Source: an uncultured Pseudodesulfovibrio sp.
Lineage (GTDB): Bacteria; Desulfobacterota; Desulfovibrionia; Desulfovibrionales; Desulfovibrionaceae
Reading direction: 5' to 3'
Assembly: GCF_963675635.1 (NCBI RefSeq)
Contig: NZ_OY776488.1
Span: 2,748,001 to 2,812,000, forward strand
Length of the DNA stretch: 64,000 nucleotides
The position numbers and the translations under genes are program-made. Positions 19,230-28,999 of the stretch are shown here, piece by piece; positions within the stretch are counted from its first letter, which is position 1; every line of letters starts with the position of its first letter. The notes beneath the pieces are model-generated. The model worked only from the letters and a program-made list of their open reading frames with translations. It made no database searches and was not told the origin of the DNA.

Positions 19230-20532
19230 TTCTGGAGTCGGCAATGGGAAGGGTGAATATGAATTTGCTCCCCTTGTCCGGATGGCTTTCAGCCCAGATA
19301 TGTCCACGGTGACCATTGATGATGTGTCGGCAGATGGACAATCCGAGTCCCGTTCCTCTCGGCCTATCCGATGATCCTTCTTGCACCTGTGTGAATTTTT
19401 CAAAAATGGTGTCCAATGTGGATTGGGGCATTCCTATGCCGGTGTCGGTGATGCTGATGCGTACATTGTTATCCAGCCGCCGAGCGCGACACGTGAGACT
19501 TCCTCTTGGGGTGAATTTCACTCCGTTGGAAATGAGGTTCACCATCACCTGAATAAGCCGGTCAAGATCTCCATTGACCGTCGGGAGGTTTGGCTCCAAT
19601 TCGAGCAAAAGAGCCAGATTGCTCTCTTTGAACAGGCTGGCTGTAGCCTCTACTGATCGGTGAATGAACTCCTGCGGGTTTATCGGAGCGAAGTTGAATT
19701 CCACCTTGTTCGCTTCCAGCTTGGCCAGGTCGAGAACATCATTGATAAGGGCGGTTAGTCGGTTGCCTTCAGAGGTGATGATATCGAGATTCCTTTTAAC
19801 CCGTTCCATTTCCTTGTGAACATGGGGGGGGGCGTCTGGAGTAACGAATGGAAAGATCTTGTTTACCAATTTTTTGCGGTTGATCTTGGCAAATCCGAGT
19901 ATCGATGTCAGCGGTGTGCGCAGTTCGTGTGAAACAATGGCCAGGAATTCGGATTTTGCCTGGTTGGCCCGGTTCAGCTCCCGAGTTCGCTCGCGGACTC
20001 GTATTTCCAATTGTGCATGGCTTTTCTTGAGTCTTTCCTCATTGATTTTGCGTTCACTGATGTCTCTTGCCACGATGATGGCACGCCGACTGCCTTGAAA
20101 CGTGACAAGCTGGATGGTCAGCTCGACAGGGACTGGCGGCTTGTCAGGAGATTCAGGCTGGCTGAAGCTGGTTTCCAGAGAGAGCGTTTTCGTTTCGTTA
20201 TGGAAAAGGTTGGCGGCGTAGCGCTGGATATGCTCGGGCAGGACTGATTTGAAACTTTTCCCGACCAGCATTTCCGCATCGCAGCCCAGCATGGTTGCTG
20301 TGGATCCGGAAATATCGAGGGTAATGCCGGTATCAGCATCCACTACGAAAATGGCATCGTTGACCCTGTCGAGCAAAGCACGGAATTGCTCCAACTCATC
20401 AAGTCTGTTCTTGAGCTCCGGATAGTAGCTTTTGCTGATGGACCGTTTGCCGAGTCCGATGAGTTTTTCGCGCTCATTGACCGGGTCCGGTTTTTCGTCA
20501 GCAGGATTCCTTGAGGATTTCCATGATTTCAT
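19225..20532 (-). CDS. PAS-domain sensor histidine kinase
   Basis: A 435-residue soluble kinase: short N-terminal region, one PAS domain (about 45-165), HisKA with FLAIVSHELRTPLTSILG, and HATPase (NLISNGVKFT, DTGIGMP, GTGLGLSI). No response regulator gene is adjacent. The first ATG lies inside the 3' end of the upstream alcohol-dehydrogenase-like gene (35-base overlap), which implies coupled translation. Pairing of an iron-ADH with a kinase recalls the ErcA/ErcS association of Pseudomonas, and this is my basis for suggesting shared regulation. Confidence 0.9.
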   Translation of the reverse strand: MKSWKSSRNPADEKPDPVNEREKLIGLGKRSISKSYYPELKNRLDELEQFRALLDRVNDAIFVVDADTGITLDISGSTATMLGCDAEMLVGKSFKSVLPEHIQRYAANLFHNETKTLSLETSFSQPESPDKPPVPVELTIQLVTFQGSRRAIIVARDISERKINEERLKKSHAQLEIRVRERTRELNRANQAKSEFLAIVSHELRTPLTSILGFAKINRKKLVNKIFPFVTPDAPPHVHKEMERVKRNLDIITSEGNRLTALINDVLDLAKLEANKVEFNFAPINPQEFIHRSVEATASLFKESNLALLLELEPNLPTVNGDLDRLIQVMVNLISNGVKFTPRGSLTCRARRLDNNVRISITDTGIGMPQSTLDTIFEKFTQVQEGSSDRPRGTGLGLSICRHIINGHRGHIWAESHPDKGSKFIFTLPIADSRK

Positions 20533-21667
20533 TGGCAGTGGGGTGTTTCGGGTTAGTCAGCATGCAGGCATCGGCAAGAGCATTTCCTGCTAAAAGTGGC
20601 AAGTCGTCGGTCGACATGCCGAGTTCGCAGAGATTATCGGACACTCCCACGTCCTTTTTGAGATTTCTGAACACTTCCAACGTGTTGCCTTTGATCTCGT
20701 CACGTGTGGCATTCGCCGGATAATGCGCACCCAGAGTTTTACCGAGTTTTATATATTTGTCCGAAGCGGCGTCAAAGTTGTACGCCACAACATGATCCAG
20801 CAAAATGGCGTTGCACAGCCCATGCGGGAGATCAAGCAGGCCTCCGAGGCTGTGTGCAATGGCGTGGACGGCCCCGAGTATTGCATTTGAAAATGCCAGG
20901 CCTGCATAGGTCGAGGCAAGCATCATCCCTGTTCTCGCATCCAGATTGTTCGGCTCTCTTACAGCTGTCAAGAGATGGTTTTTGACCAGTCGGACCGCTT
21001 CCAGGGCGTTCAGGTCGGTGAAGGCAGAGGACGCATTTGAAACATAGGCCTCGGTGGCATGCGTCAAGACATCCAGCCCGGTGTGAGCCGTCAGTTTTTC
21101 ATCCATGGTGACGGTCAGTAGCGGGTCAATAAGTGCAACGTCAGGGACCATGGTTTTGGAGACAATGGCGATTTTTACTTTCCGTTCGGTAGCATTTATG
21201 ATGCAGAATTGAGAAATATCCGCTGCGGACCCGGCTGTCGTGGGAATACAAATGAGCGGCGGACCGGGCCGTTCTACGTTGTCCACCCCTTCGAAATCGA
21301 GCACATGGCGGTCATTGGTGCAAACGATACCGATGGCCTTGGCGCAATCCATGGGTGACCCGCCTCCTACGGCCACAATGGCATCACAACCGTTTTTAAG
21401 AAATATCTCGGCTCCGGTCATGACCTCACTGTCTCTGGGATTTGGTGTGACGCCTGAATACAGGACGCTTGATACGCCTTCACTTGTGAGGCTGTCGATG
21501 ACCCGACCGGAAACACCAAGTGCATCAAGGTGCGGTCCGGTGACCACCAGGGGCTTTTTTATAGAAAGATTGGCTGCGTACTGTCCCGCCAAAGAAGCTG
21601 CCCCAGCTCCGAAAATAAATTCGGGAGCGACGAATTTTCTTAATTTTGAATAATCGTCTTCAACCAT
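20498..21667 (-). CDS. Iron-containing alcohol dehydrogenase family protein, ErcA-like
   Basis: A 389-residue group III Fe-ADH. The NAD-binding glycine motif is AVGGGSPMDCAKAI; metal ligands are in HAIAHSLGG and LPHGLCNAI. The N-terminus LRKFVAPEFIFGAGAASLAG resembles the ErcA group, which regulates ethanol oxidation in Pseudomonas, rather than a plain dehydrogenase. The immediate overlap with a histidine kinase gene supports that assignment. Catalytic oxidation of a primary alcohol cannot be excluded because the metal site appears intact. Confidence 0.85.
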   Translation of the reverse strand: MVEDDYSKLRKFVAPEFIFGAGAASLAGQYAANLSIKKPLVVTGPHLDALGVSGRVIDSLTSEGVSSVLYSGVTPNPRDSEVMTGAEIFLKNGCDAIVAVGGGSPMDCAKAIGIVCTNDRHVLDFEGVDNVERPGPPLICIPTTAGSAADISQFCIINATERKVKIAIVSKTMVPDVALIDPLLTVTMDEKLTAHTGLDVLTHATEAYVSNASSAFTDLNALEAVRLVKNHLLTAVREPNNLDARTGMMLASTYAGLAFSNAILGAVHAIAHSLGGLLDLPHGLCNAILLDHVVAYNFDAASDKYIKLGKTLGAHYPANATRDEIKGNTLEVFRNLKKDVGVSDNLCELGMSTDDLPLLAGNALADACMLTNPKHPTANEIMEILKESC

Positions 21668-21777
21668 GAAAGTCTCTCTTGTGAAGGGGGTGAATCTGTT
21701 GCAGTCAGGGTGCAGGGCTCTCCATTGGTTGTCTTAACATACTGATAAAAATAAACCCTTTTAAATACTATACCACT

Positions 21778-24700
21778 CTACGCGTGATCGTCCATGATTT
21801 TTATGAGATGGGCTATTTCTTTTAAAAAAATGTCCAGATGTTCAACCTGAGCATTTTTGTCCCGACATGCTCTTTCCAACCGGGCGGCAGTGCTGGCTGC
21901 ACGGTTGGCACCAATAGAGGTGCAGATTGATTTGATGGTGTGGACCACCGTCTGTGCGTTATCTGGGTCCTGTGCATCAAGAACCTGTTTGAGTTCTTCG
22001 GTTCTGGTCGTTAGCTCTGTTCGTGCGGCGGAGAGAAAGTCCGTAAAGGTCTTTTTGTCCACTCCGAGATATTCCATAGCTTTTTCCGGGTTCCACGCTT
22101 CATTGGGGTCGGTTGTCCCGACATGTGGTGAAACAGCTTTTACGTCTTCTACTTTTTTTTGGGCAACCGGGGTCGAGCTGCCTATCAGTCGGTTGATAAT
22201 TGCGGCCAGTTCAGTGAAATCAACGGGTTTGGAAATATAGTCGTCCATACCTGCATCAAGGCTTTTGTCTCTGAATTCCTTGAGGGCGTGCGCCGTGACA
22301 CCGATGATGGGGATGCTCGGATCGGGTATAGGCCCACCGGGAACGGCTGCGCGGATGGCCTTGGTTGTGGATATGCCGTCGAGTACGGGCATTTCGATAT
22401 CCATGAGGATAAGGTCGAATGACTCCCTTTTGAGAAGGTCGAGCACTTCCAGTCCGGTCCCGGCCACAGCATAGGAGTAGCCAAGGTCTTCCAGTTTGAG
22501 GGTGGTGACCATGACATTGACGTCATTGTCTTCAGCTACCAAGACCCTGATGGGCCGGAGCGGTGCTTCGGGGAGGGGACGTTCAGTGGTAGCCGGTGTC
22601 GGGCAGGAAACACCCGGTTCAAACCAGACCGTGAAGGAGAAAACGCTTCCCTGGCCGACTGTCGACTCCACTCGTATTTCACCGCCCATGAGGGAGATGA
22701 GCTGATTGCAGATAGCCAGGCCGAGGCCGGTTCCGCCAAAGGCTCGGGTTGTCTGGGAAAAGCTCTGGAAAACCGAGTCCATGAATTCCCGGGGGATACC
22801 TATGCCGGTGTCTTCCACTTCAAAGGTGACACCGACGGTACTGGACGATCCTTCTTGTGTCGCAGACTCCGTTGCCGGGAGTACCCGAATGGTGACCGAG
22901 CCCCGGTGGGTAAATTTGATGGCGTTGCCGACCAGATTGACCAGAATCTGACGCAGAGACAACGGGTCGCCTTTGACGCAAGGACGAATGGAATCGTCAA
23001 CTTGGAGGTTCAGAGTCAGCCCTTTTTGCTGGGCCTGCATTTTGAACCCCTTGATGGTGGTTTGGACATGGAAAAACAGGTCGAAGTCCACATGGTCGAG
23101 TTCCAGTTTCTGCGCCTCGATCTTGGACAGATCCAGAATGTCGTTGATGATGGAAAGAAGATGCTTTGCCGAATCCTGCACTGTTCTGAGATAATCACGC
23201 TGTTCTTCATTGAGGTCGGTCTGGAGGGTGATGTCGGTCATGCCCACGATAGCGTTCATGGGGGTTCTGATCTCATGACTCATGGCTGCCAGAAATTCTG
23301 ATTTTGCTCTGTTGGCGGCTTCGGCATCCTCCCTGGCGCGCATCAGCTCTTCTTGTGCGTTACGGGTCTGGGTGATGTCGTCCCATGCCCAGATGACGCC
23401 CTTGCCGAGATTTTCCGGGTCAACGGCCTTGGCATACATACGGCACCAGACCGGGGCTCCGTTTTTGTTGATGAATGCCCGTTCAGTATTGAAGACGCCG
23501 CTGCTTTTGAGGGCGCTCTGTGCTTCCTCGGTGAATTTTCTCTTCATCTCTTCGTTTTCAAAGAGGGGCGTGAGGTTCATCGAGAGCATTGACTCTTGCG
23601 TGTGTCCAAAAATTTCTGCCCCCCGCCGATTGATGGTGGCGAGCCTGGGGCCATTGGACATGGCGATACCCATGAGCGAATTTTCAAAAATCGCTTCGAA
23701 TTTGAAAAGGGATTGACGGATACTGTTTTCTGATTCCTTGCGAACCGAGATGTCTCTGACGTTTGCGAGGATGGCATCCTGTCCTCGAAACACGATATGG
23801 TTGAGATACACTTCTACATCAAATTCGTGATCGTCACTGATTCGTTTGGCCTGCCATTCAAAATTTTGCGGTTTGCCGTTAATAGCGTCACGCCAGATGG
23901 CTGACAGCCGATAGGCCGGATTGTTTCGGCTTGAGAGATCTTTTGCGATGGAAATATTCGTAGGGAGTTCGCCTTTGACCCCGTACATGTCGAGCATTCG
24001 CTGATTTGCCTCAAGGATATGCCCATTTTCATCATGGATAAAAATAGCGTCCTGAGCGGAATCAAAGACCGTACGCAGAGCCTTTTCCGAATCCTCCATT
24101 TTACTGGTTCGTATCCGGACTCTTTCTTCAAGGGTTTTGTGTGCCCGTCGCAGGTCTTTTTCAGCCTGGCGTCGTCGGGTAATGTTAACGATGAGCATCA
24201 GAATAATGAAACTTTGCAGGATAGCGAGTCCTGTTCCCAGCCAGATGAATTCGGCGTGTGCCGAATAAAATGACGAAGGTCGATTGATGACATCACTTCC
24301 CTCAGGCAGTTCTTCCAGATCAATGCCGAACCGTTTCATCTGCGTGTAATCGAACATGGGAGTGAACGTGTCGTCATGAATGACAGGAATATCGGTGGGT
24401 TTGCGTCCTGCCAGGACATGCAGGGCAATCTGGGCCATGGCCTGTCCCTGATCGTACCCGTTGGAGAGGCCTCCTCCTACAATGCCGTGCCCGAGATCAG
24501 AGTCGAACAATCCGTAGACGGGAATATCGGCGTGTTTGGAAATGGCCTGAATGGCTTCGCCTGTATCAAAAAACTGTCCTTCGCTGTCTCTATTGAAAAC
24601 GCCAAGCAGAATGAGTCCGTTACGGGGCAGAGTTTCCACCTGGGCAAGGATCTCGGCAAGCGTCAGACTGTCTGAGTACTGGACTTTTATGTGGGGTGAG

Positions 24701-25296
24701 AACTCTTTGAGCTGTGTTTTGATTGCTGCGGCTATGGCTTGCCCGGAAGGCGTGTGGTCATTGATAACATAGATTGATTCTGTGGATGGGTGAAGTTTGA
24801 GTGCCCACCAGAGCGTGTCCTTGGCGTCAATGGATTCGGAGACACCTGTGAAAAGGGGGTGTCCGGCAATCAACTCGGGTCGGAAGGAATTGACTCCGCA
24901 AAAGACCACCGGGACGTTCGGGAACAAAACCGACTGATACTTTCGTAAAAAATCAAACGCATTGTTGTCTGTCGCAAAAATTAGGTCCAGTTTAATGCCG
25001 CGATATTTGTGTTTGAACACGTCTCGAAGCTGTTGCGCGTATTTTTCATTGTATACCACCCGTTTGGTGTCCATGTTTTCCATGTGCAAAAGAATGCCGG
25101 TTTCACGGGGACGGAGAACATCGGTCAGTCCGCGGAAAATTTCTTCGTTCCAGATGAAATTGTGGTGATAGGAGTTGAGCAGAAGAATTTGCTTCTTGCC
25201 GCTGGACCATGCCGTCGCGGGGAGTGTTAAGCAGACCATGAAGAGTGCTGCAATCAGCATAATGCGTGTCATATGTGGGCGAAGGCAGCGTGGCAT
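21778..25296 (-). CDS. Membrane hybrid histidine kinase with ABC substrate-binding sensor, PAS, receiver and Hpt
   Basis: A 1172-residue kinase. A signal segment (IMLIAALFMVCLTLPATA) leads a periplasmic ABC_sub_bind domain (QILLLNSYHHNFIW, FPNVPVVFCGVN), a membrane helix about residue 350-370, two PAS domains, HisKA ([18 protein letters not shown]), HATPase (NLVGNAIKFT, DTGIGIP, GTGLGLAI), a receiver (DLILMDIEMPVLDG) and a C-terminal Hpt with VVHTIKSICTSIGA. It should run a full internal phosphorelay in response to a periplasmic ligand. The start at 25296 is chosen because GGGGAC precedes the ATG; the frame is open upstream to a TTG at 25371. The sensor matches the stand-alone protein at 6.8-7.9 kb. 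Confidence 0.92.
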   Translation of the reverse strand: MPRCLRPHMTRIMLIAALFMVCLTLPATAWSSGKKQILLLNSYHHNFIWNEEIFRGLTDVLRPRETGILLHMENMDTKRVVYNEKYAQQLRDVFKHKYRGIKLDLIFATDNNAFDFLRKYQSVLFPNVPVVFCGVNSFRPELIAGHPLFTGVSESIDAKDTLWWALKLHPSTESIYVINDHTPSGQAIAAAIKTQLKEFSPHIKVQYSDSLTLAEILAQVETLPRNGLILLGVFNRDSEGQFFDTGEAIQAISKHADIPVYGLFDSDLGHGIVGGGLSNGYDQGQAMAQIALHVLAGRKPTDIPVIHDDTFTPMFDYTQMKRFGIDLEELPEGSDVINRPSSFYSAHAEFIWLGTGLAILQSFIILMLIVNITRRRQAEKDLRRAHKTLEERVRIRTSKMEDSEKALRTVFDSAQDAIFIHDENGHILEANQRMLDMYGVKGELPTNISIAKDLSSRNNPAYRLSAIWRDAINGKPQNFEWQAKRISDDHEFDVEVYLNHIVFRGQDAILANVRDISVRKESENSIRQSLFKFEAIFENSLMGIAMSNGPRLATINRRGAEIFGHTQESMLSMNLTPLFENEEMKRKFTEEAQSALKSSGVFNTERAFINKNGAPVWCRMYAKAVDPENLGKGVIWAWDDITQTRNAQEELMRAREDAEAANRAKSEFLAAMSHEIRTPMNAIVGMTDITLQTDLNEEQRDYLRTVQDSAKHLLSIINDILDLSKIEAQKLELDHVDFDLFFHVQTTIKGFKMQAQQKGLTLNLQVDDSIRPCVKGDPLSLRQILVNLVGNAIKFTHRGSVTIRVLPATESATQEGSSSTVGVTFEVEDTGIGIPREFMDSVFQSFSQTTRAFGGTGLGLAICNQLISLMGGEIRVESTVGQGSVFSFTVWFEPGVSCPTPATTERPLPEAPLRPIRVLVAEDNDVNVMVTTLKLEDLGYSYAVAGTGLEVLDLLKRESFDLILMDIEMPVLDGISTTKAIRAAVPGGPIPDPSIPIIGVTAHALKEFRDKSLDAGMDDYISKPVDFTELAAIINRLIGSSTPVAQKKVEDVKAVSPHVGTTDPNEAWNPEKAMEYLGVDKKTFTDFLSAARTELTTRTEELKQVLDAQDPDNAQTVVHTIKSICTSIGANRAASTAARLERACRDKNAQVEHLDIFLKEIAHLIKIMDDHA

Positions 25297-25376
25297 GGTG
25301 TCCCCGGGGTTGGTTTCTGATTGAATTCCATTAACAAAAGGGCACGGAATAATAAAGCCTGTCGCGTTCAAACGGC

Positions 25377-25652
25377 ATGCCTTGTCTTTCGTCTATGGGA
25401 CTGTCGACCAATCGGATCAGGTCAAGCGACTGGACGCATTTCATGCCTTTGCCGTGGTTTGAGGTGGATACAGGTTTACGCAATGCCAAGGCGCGTATTG
25501 TAAATACGGTTGGTGAGTTTAACGAGTCCAAGGTCCTTACTACGGGAATGGCTCCTCTGGATTCCTACAAGGTCGAGGGCAGGACAAGTTTCTATGGCTC
25601 CAAGCAGGTGTACCGTTGTCAGATTGCGTTGCAACTCGTTTTCTCTTTTTAA
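25377..25652 (+). CDS. Possible hypothetical protein
   Basis: A 91-codon frame with codon choice like neighbouring genes and a protein-like sequence (WFEVDTGLRNAKARIV, then DSYKVEGRTSFYGSKQVY). No clear ribosome site is found before the first or second ATG (25377, 25395), and I recognise no family. It diverges from the hybrid kinase. Called only because it fills most of an otherwise empty 660-bp gap. Confidence 0.3.
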   Translation: MPCLSSMGLSTNRIRSSDWTHFMPLPWFEVDTGLRNAKARIVNTVGEFNESKVLTTGMAPLDSYKVEGRTSFYGSKQVYRCQIALQLVFSF

Positions 25653-25872
25653 ATAAGTGTATAAATGAACGGTCGATTTCAGGTTTTTCCGGTTGGAATC
25701 TAGTCCCTGCGCAAGAATAGCCAACAGAAGAGTGATTATAATACCGAGAAAGATTCTATTTATGCCATGCTTCTTGATAGTTTGCGATGTCTTCTTCTAC
25801 CACTCCCCGCTTGTCATGGGAACAAGGCTGGACACACTCGGACGGGACTTTTTTGGTTTTTTGTTCTCTTTT

Positions 25873-25914
25873 TTGACTCAAGTCATACTTTCGCAATCTT
25901 GTTTCGCTTAAATA
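25873..25914 (+). promoter_or_regulatory. Candidate FNR/HcpR-type operator and promoter of hcp
   Basis: TTGACTCAAGTCAT (25873-25886) fits the FNR/CRP-family pattern TTGAC-N4-GTCAA at nine of ten defined bases. A -10-like TAAATA (25909-25914) predicts a start point near 25921, placing the palindrome centre at about -41.5, the classic class II activator position. HcpR is the known regulator of hcp in related bacteria; assignment to it is inferred. The remaining bases between 25653 and 25960 show nothing else. Confidence 0.55.
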
Positions 25915-25960
25915 TCAGATCACCAAACGGAAAATTTCCAAAATATTAAGGAGTGAAACC

Positions 25961-27568
25961 ATGTTTTGTTATCAGTGTGAACAGACTGCCAAAGGCGGCT
26001 GCACCAAAATCGGCGTGTGTGGCAAAACCGACAATACCGCATCTCTTCAGGACCTTCTTCTCTACCTGACCAAAGGACTTTCCCAAGTGGCCTGTGCCGC
26101 CCGTGAAGCTGGAATTGAAGACGCCACAGTCAATCGATTTACTGTGGAAGCCGTGTTTTCCACTCTGACCAACGTCAACTTTGATGACGATCGTTTCGTC
26201 AAGCTCATCAGGCAGTGTGTCTCTCTGCGCGATGCATTGAAAGAAAAGGTTTCTGGTGTCTCTTTCGACGGCCCTGCTGTGTTCGTTCCTGCTTCCGACA
26301 TTGCGAGTCTGGTTGCTCAGGGTAAAGAGCATGGCGTTGAAAACGACCCCGAACCCAATGCTGACCTTAAATCTCTCAAGCAGACGCTTGTCTACGGCCT
26401 CAAAGGGGTGGCTGCCTATGCAGATCACGCTGCTATTCTTGGTCATGAAGACAACGAGCTCTACGCCAAGATTCAGGGTCTGCTCGTCGCAACCCTGTCT
26501 ACAGAATTGACTCTGGAACAGTGTGTTGAAGCCGCTCTGGAGTGTGGACGCATCAACATCCGCGCCATGGAGCTTCTGGACGCAGCAAATACGTCGACCT
26601 ACGGTCACCCGGAACCCACCGAGGTCAAGCTCGGTGCCACTGCCGGCAAGGCCATCCTCGTTTCCGGGCATGACCTGAAAGACCTGGATACCCTGCTCAG
26701 GCAGACCGAAGGCAAGGGCATCAATATCTACACCCATGGCGAGATGCTGCCCTGTCATGGATACCCGGAGCTGAAGAAATACCCTCATTTCGCAGGTCAC
26801 TACGGGACCGCATGGCAGAACCAGAAAAAAGAGTTCGCCGAATTTCCCGGTGCCATTTTGATGACCACCAACTGCATTCAGGACCCCAAGAACTACATTG
26901 ACGCCATTTTTACGACCGGCCTTGTCGGCTGGCCCGGTGCAGTTCACGTTTCCAATGACGACTTCACTCCGGTTATCGAGAAAGCCCTGGCAATGCCCGG
27001 CTTCCCTGAAGATACCGACAAGGGTACCGTCATGGTCGGCTTCGCCCGTAATGCTGTCATGTCTGTTGCCGGAACCGTTATTGACGCGGTCAAGGCCGGT
27101 GATATCCGCCACTTCTTCCTTGTTGGTGGTTGTGATGGCGCCAAGCCCGGCCGTAACTATTACACCGAATTTGTCGAAAAAGCCCCGAAGGATACCATTA
27201 TCCTGACTCTGGCTTGCGGCAAGTTCCGCTTCTTCGACAAGAAGCTCGGTGATATCGGTGGCATCCCTCGCTTGCTTGATGTCGGTCAGTGCAACGATGC
27301 GTACTCCGCAGTCAAGATTGCCATGGCTCTGGCTGAGGCCTTCGAGTGCGACATCAACGAACTGCCGTTGTCTTTGGTCCTGTCATGGTATGAGCAGAAG
27401 GCTGTCGCCATCCTGCTCTCCCTGCTTGCCCTTGGGATCAAGAATATCAAGCTCGGGCCGACTCTTCCGGCTTTCATTACCCCCAATGTGTTGAATTATC
27501 TGGTTGAAAACTACAATATTGCTCCCATATCCACTCCTGACGAAGACCTTGCCGAACTCCTCGGCTAG
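25961..27568 (+). CDS. hcp: Hybrid cluster protein (hydroxylamine/NO reductase)
   Basis: A 535-residue Hcp. The N-terminal cubane cysteines are C3, C6, C14 and C20 (MFCYQCEQTAKGGCTKIGVC), the compact spacing of the anaerobe class. Later conserved stretches include THGEMLPCHGYPELKKY, TTNCIQDP, FLVGGCDGAKPGRNYY and LACGKFRFFD, which supply ligands of the hybrid Fe-S-O cluster. Hcp detoxifies nitric oxide or hydroxylamine and is induced by nitrosative stress; protein S-nitrosylation has also been ascribed to it. Ribosome site AAGGAG. No hcr-type reductase follows, so electrons must come from another ferredoxin or reductase. A strong terminator closes the single-gene unit. Confidence 0.97.
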   Translation: MFCYQCEQTAKGGCTKIGVCGKTDNTASLQDLLLYLTKGLSQVACAAREAGIEDATVNRFTVEAVFSTLTNVNFDDDRFVKLIRQCVSLRDALKEKVSGVSFDGPAVFVPASDIASLVAQGKEHGVENDPEPNADLKSLKQTLVYGLKGVAAYADHAAILGHEDNELYAKIQGLLVATLSTELTLEQCVEAALECGRINIRAMELLDAANTSTYGHPEPTEVKLGATAGKAILVSGHDLKDLDTLLRQTEGKGINIYTHGEMLPCHGYPELKKYPHFAGHYGTAWQNQKKEFAEFPGAILMTTNCIQDPKNYIDAIFTTGLVGWPGAVHVSNDDFTPVIEKALAMPGFPEDTDKGTVMVGFARNAVMSVAGTVIDAVKAGDIRHFFLVGGCDGAKPGRNYYTEFVEKAPKDTIILTLACGKFRFFDKKLGDIGGIPRLLDVGQCNDAYSAVKIAMALAEAFECDINELPLSLVLSWYEQKAVAILLSLLALGIKNIKLGPTLPAFITPNVLNYLVENYNIAPISTPDEDLAELLG

Positions 27569-27592
27569 TCCGGGCGAGACTCTTTAATGAAT

Positions 27593-27630
27593 ATCCCCCC
27601 TGACGTATTGACCGTCAGGGGGGATTCTTT
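27593..27630 (+). terminator. Terminator of hcp
   Basis: CCCCCCTGACG (27595-27605) and CGTCAGGGGGG (27613-27623) form a perfect 11-bp stem with a 7-nt loop, followed by ATTCTTTA. Confidence 0.8.
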
Positions 27631-27757
27631 ATGCTCCCTTCATCTCCTTGCGTGCTGGGCCATCTCTGCTATTCATGATTCTTATTCAGGTGTCGGCATC
27701 CTTGATTTTCCATAGGGATTGGGCAATATAGTGGCATATCATTACAAGGGAGTGCGT

Positions 27758-28996
27758 ATGTCAGCCGAACGACTTACCAACCGCGATGATGCGGTAATGG
27801 CTATTCTCAAGACAACTGAAGAGGTCAACCAGCTCAAGGATGTTGACACTATTCTTGATAAGATCCTGTATGAATCCCGGCAACTGTCCGGGGCGGATGC
27901 CGGATCTATCTTTTTGGTGGAGAACGACAGCCTGATCTTCAGCTATGTTCAGAACGACACACTGTTCAAGAAGGAGACGGCAAACGCTGCCCTGTATCAG
28001 AATTTCGGTATTCCCATCAGTGAAAAGTCCATCGTGGGGTATGTTGCCAAGACGCGCCAGAGCCTTGCCATTGACGATGCCTATGAATTGGACCCCACCC
28101 TTCCTTTCAGTTTCAACAAATCCTTTGATGAGAAGTCCGGGTTTCGGACCACATCCATGCTGACCATTCCGCTTATCGCTCAGGAGAGCCGATTGGTCGG
28201 AGTGATGCAGCTTATCAACGCAAAGAATGAGATGGGGAAGGTCGGTCCGTTTTCGGAAGAATCCCGGACGTATATCCCCTTGTTCTGCAACAATGCATCA
28301 GTAGCCATTGAACGCGGCGTTATGAACCGCGAACTTATCCTGCGCATGATGCAGATGGCCGAGCTGCGCGACCCCTCGGAAACAGGTGCGCACGTTCAGC
28401 GTGTCGGTGCATATTGTGCGGAGATATACGGAACGTGGGCCACTCGGCGCAATCATAACGCCAAGGACATCAAGCGGGCCCGTGACAATCTGCGTCTGGC
28501 TGCCATGCTTCATGATGTGGGCAAGGTCGGAATATCAGATAATATCTTGAAAAAACCGGCCAAGCTGACGGACGAAGAATTCGACACCATGAAGTGGCAC
28601 ACGGTATATGGGGCGCGGCTTTTCAAGAACCAGACGTCCGAACTGGATCGCATGTCCATGGAAATTGCCTTGTGCCATCATGAGAAATTTGAAGGGCGCG
28701 GCTATCCAGGCGTTCCGAATTCGGAAGTGTGGAGTGACAGCCTGTGCCTTGGCGGAGAGCCGAGGAACGGTCAGGCAATCCCTCTGGCCGCACGTATATG
28801 TGCCGTGGCGGATGTTTTTGATGCGCTGGCCTCTCCCCGTTCCTACAAAGACCCCTTTCCTGACGAGAAATGTATCAGCATTCTGGAGAGTGACGCTGGT
28901 ACGCATTTTGATCCTGAAATGGTCGAAATCTTTATTGAAATTTTTGACGTTATCAAGGCGATTCGAGACAAGTGGACAGAAAACGGAACGGTTTAG
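27758..28996 (+). CDS. GAF and HD-GYP domain protein
   Basis: A 412-residue cytoplasmic protein: GAF domain (about 15-185; GADAGSIFLVENDSL), then an HD-GYP domain with HDVGKVGISD and HHEKFEGRGYPG. The Asp before the second Gly of the usual HHExxDGxGYP is Glu, a mild change. Predicted c-di-GMP phosphodiesterase gated by a GAF ligand. The ATG at 27758 has AAGGGAG before it and fits the domain start; the frame runs up to 27719. The next gene, another HD protein, begins 3 nt after its stop. Confidence 0.9.
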   Translation: MSAERLTNRDDAVMAILKTTEEVNQLKDVDTILDKILYESRQLSGADAGSIFLVENDSLIFSYVQNDTLFKKETANAALYQNFGIPISEKSIVGYVAKTRQSLAIDDAYELDPTLPFSFNKSFDEKSGFRTTSMLTIPLIAQESRLVGVMQLINAKNEMGKVGPFSEESRTYIPLFCNNASVAIERGVMNRELILRMMQMAELRDPSETGAHVQRVGAYCAEIYGTWATRRNHNAKDIKRARDNLRLAAMLHDVGKVGISDNILKKPAKLTDEEFDTMKWHTVYGARLFKNQTSELDRMSMEIALCHHEKFEGRGYPGVPNSEVWSDSLCLGGEPRNGQAIPLAARICAVADVFDALASPRSYKDPFPDEKCISILESDAGTHFDPEMVEIFIEIFDVIKAIRDKWTENGTV

Positions 28997-28999
28997 ACT

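Noticed and set aside
25946..27112. Long open frame opposite hcp (388 codons)
   Set aside because: It is the antisense of a strongly conserved gene, has no recognisable domain or ribosome site, and arises from the codon bias of hcp.
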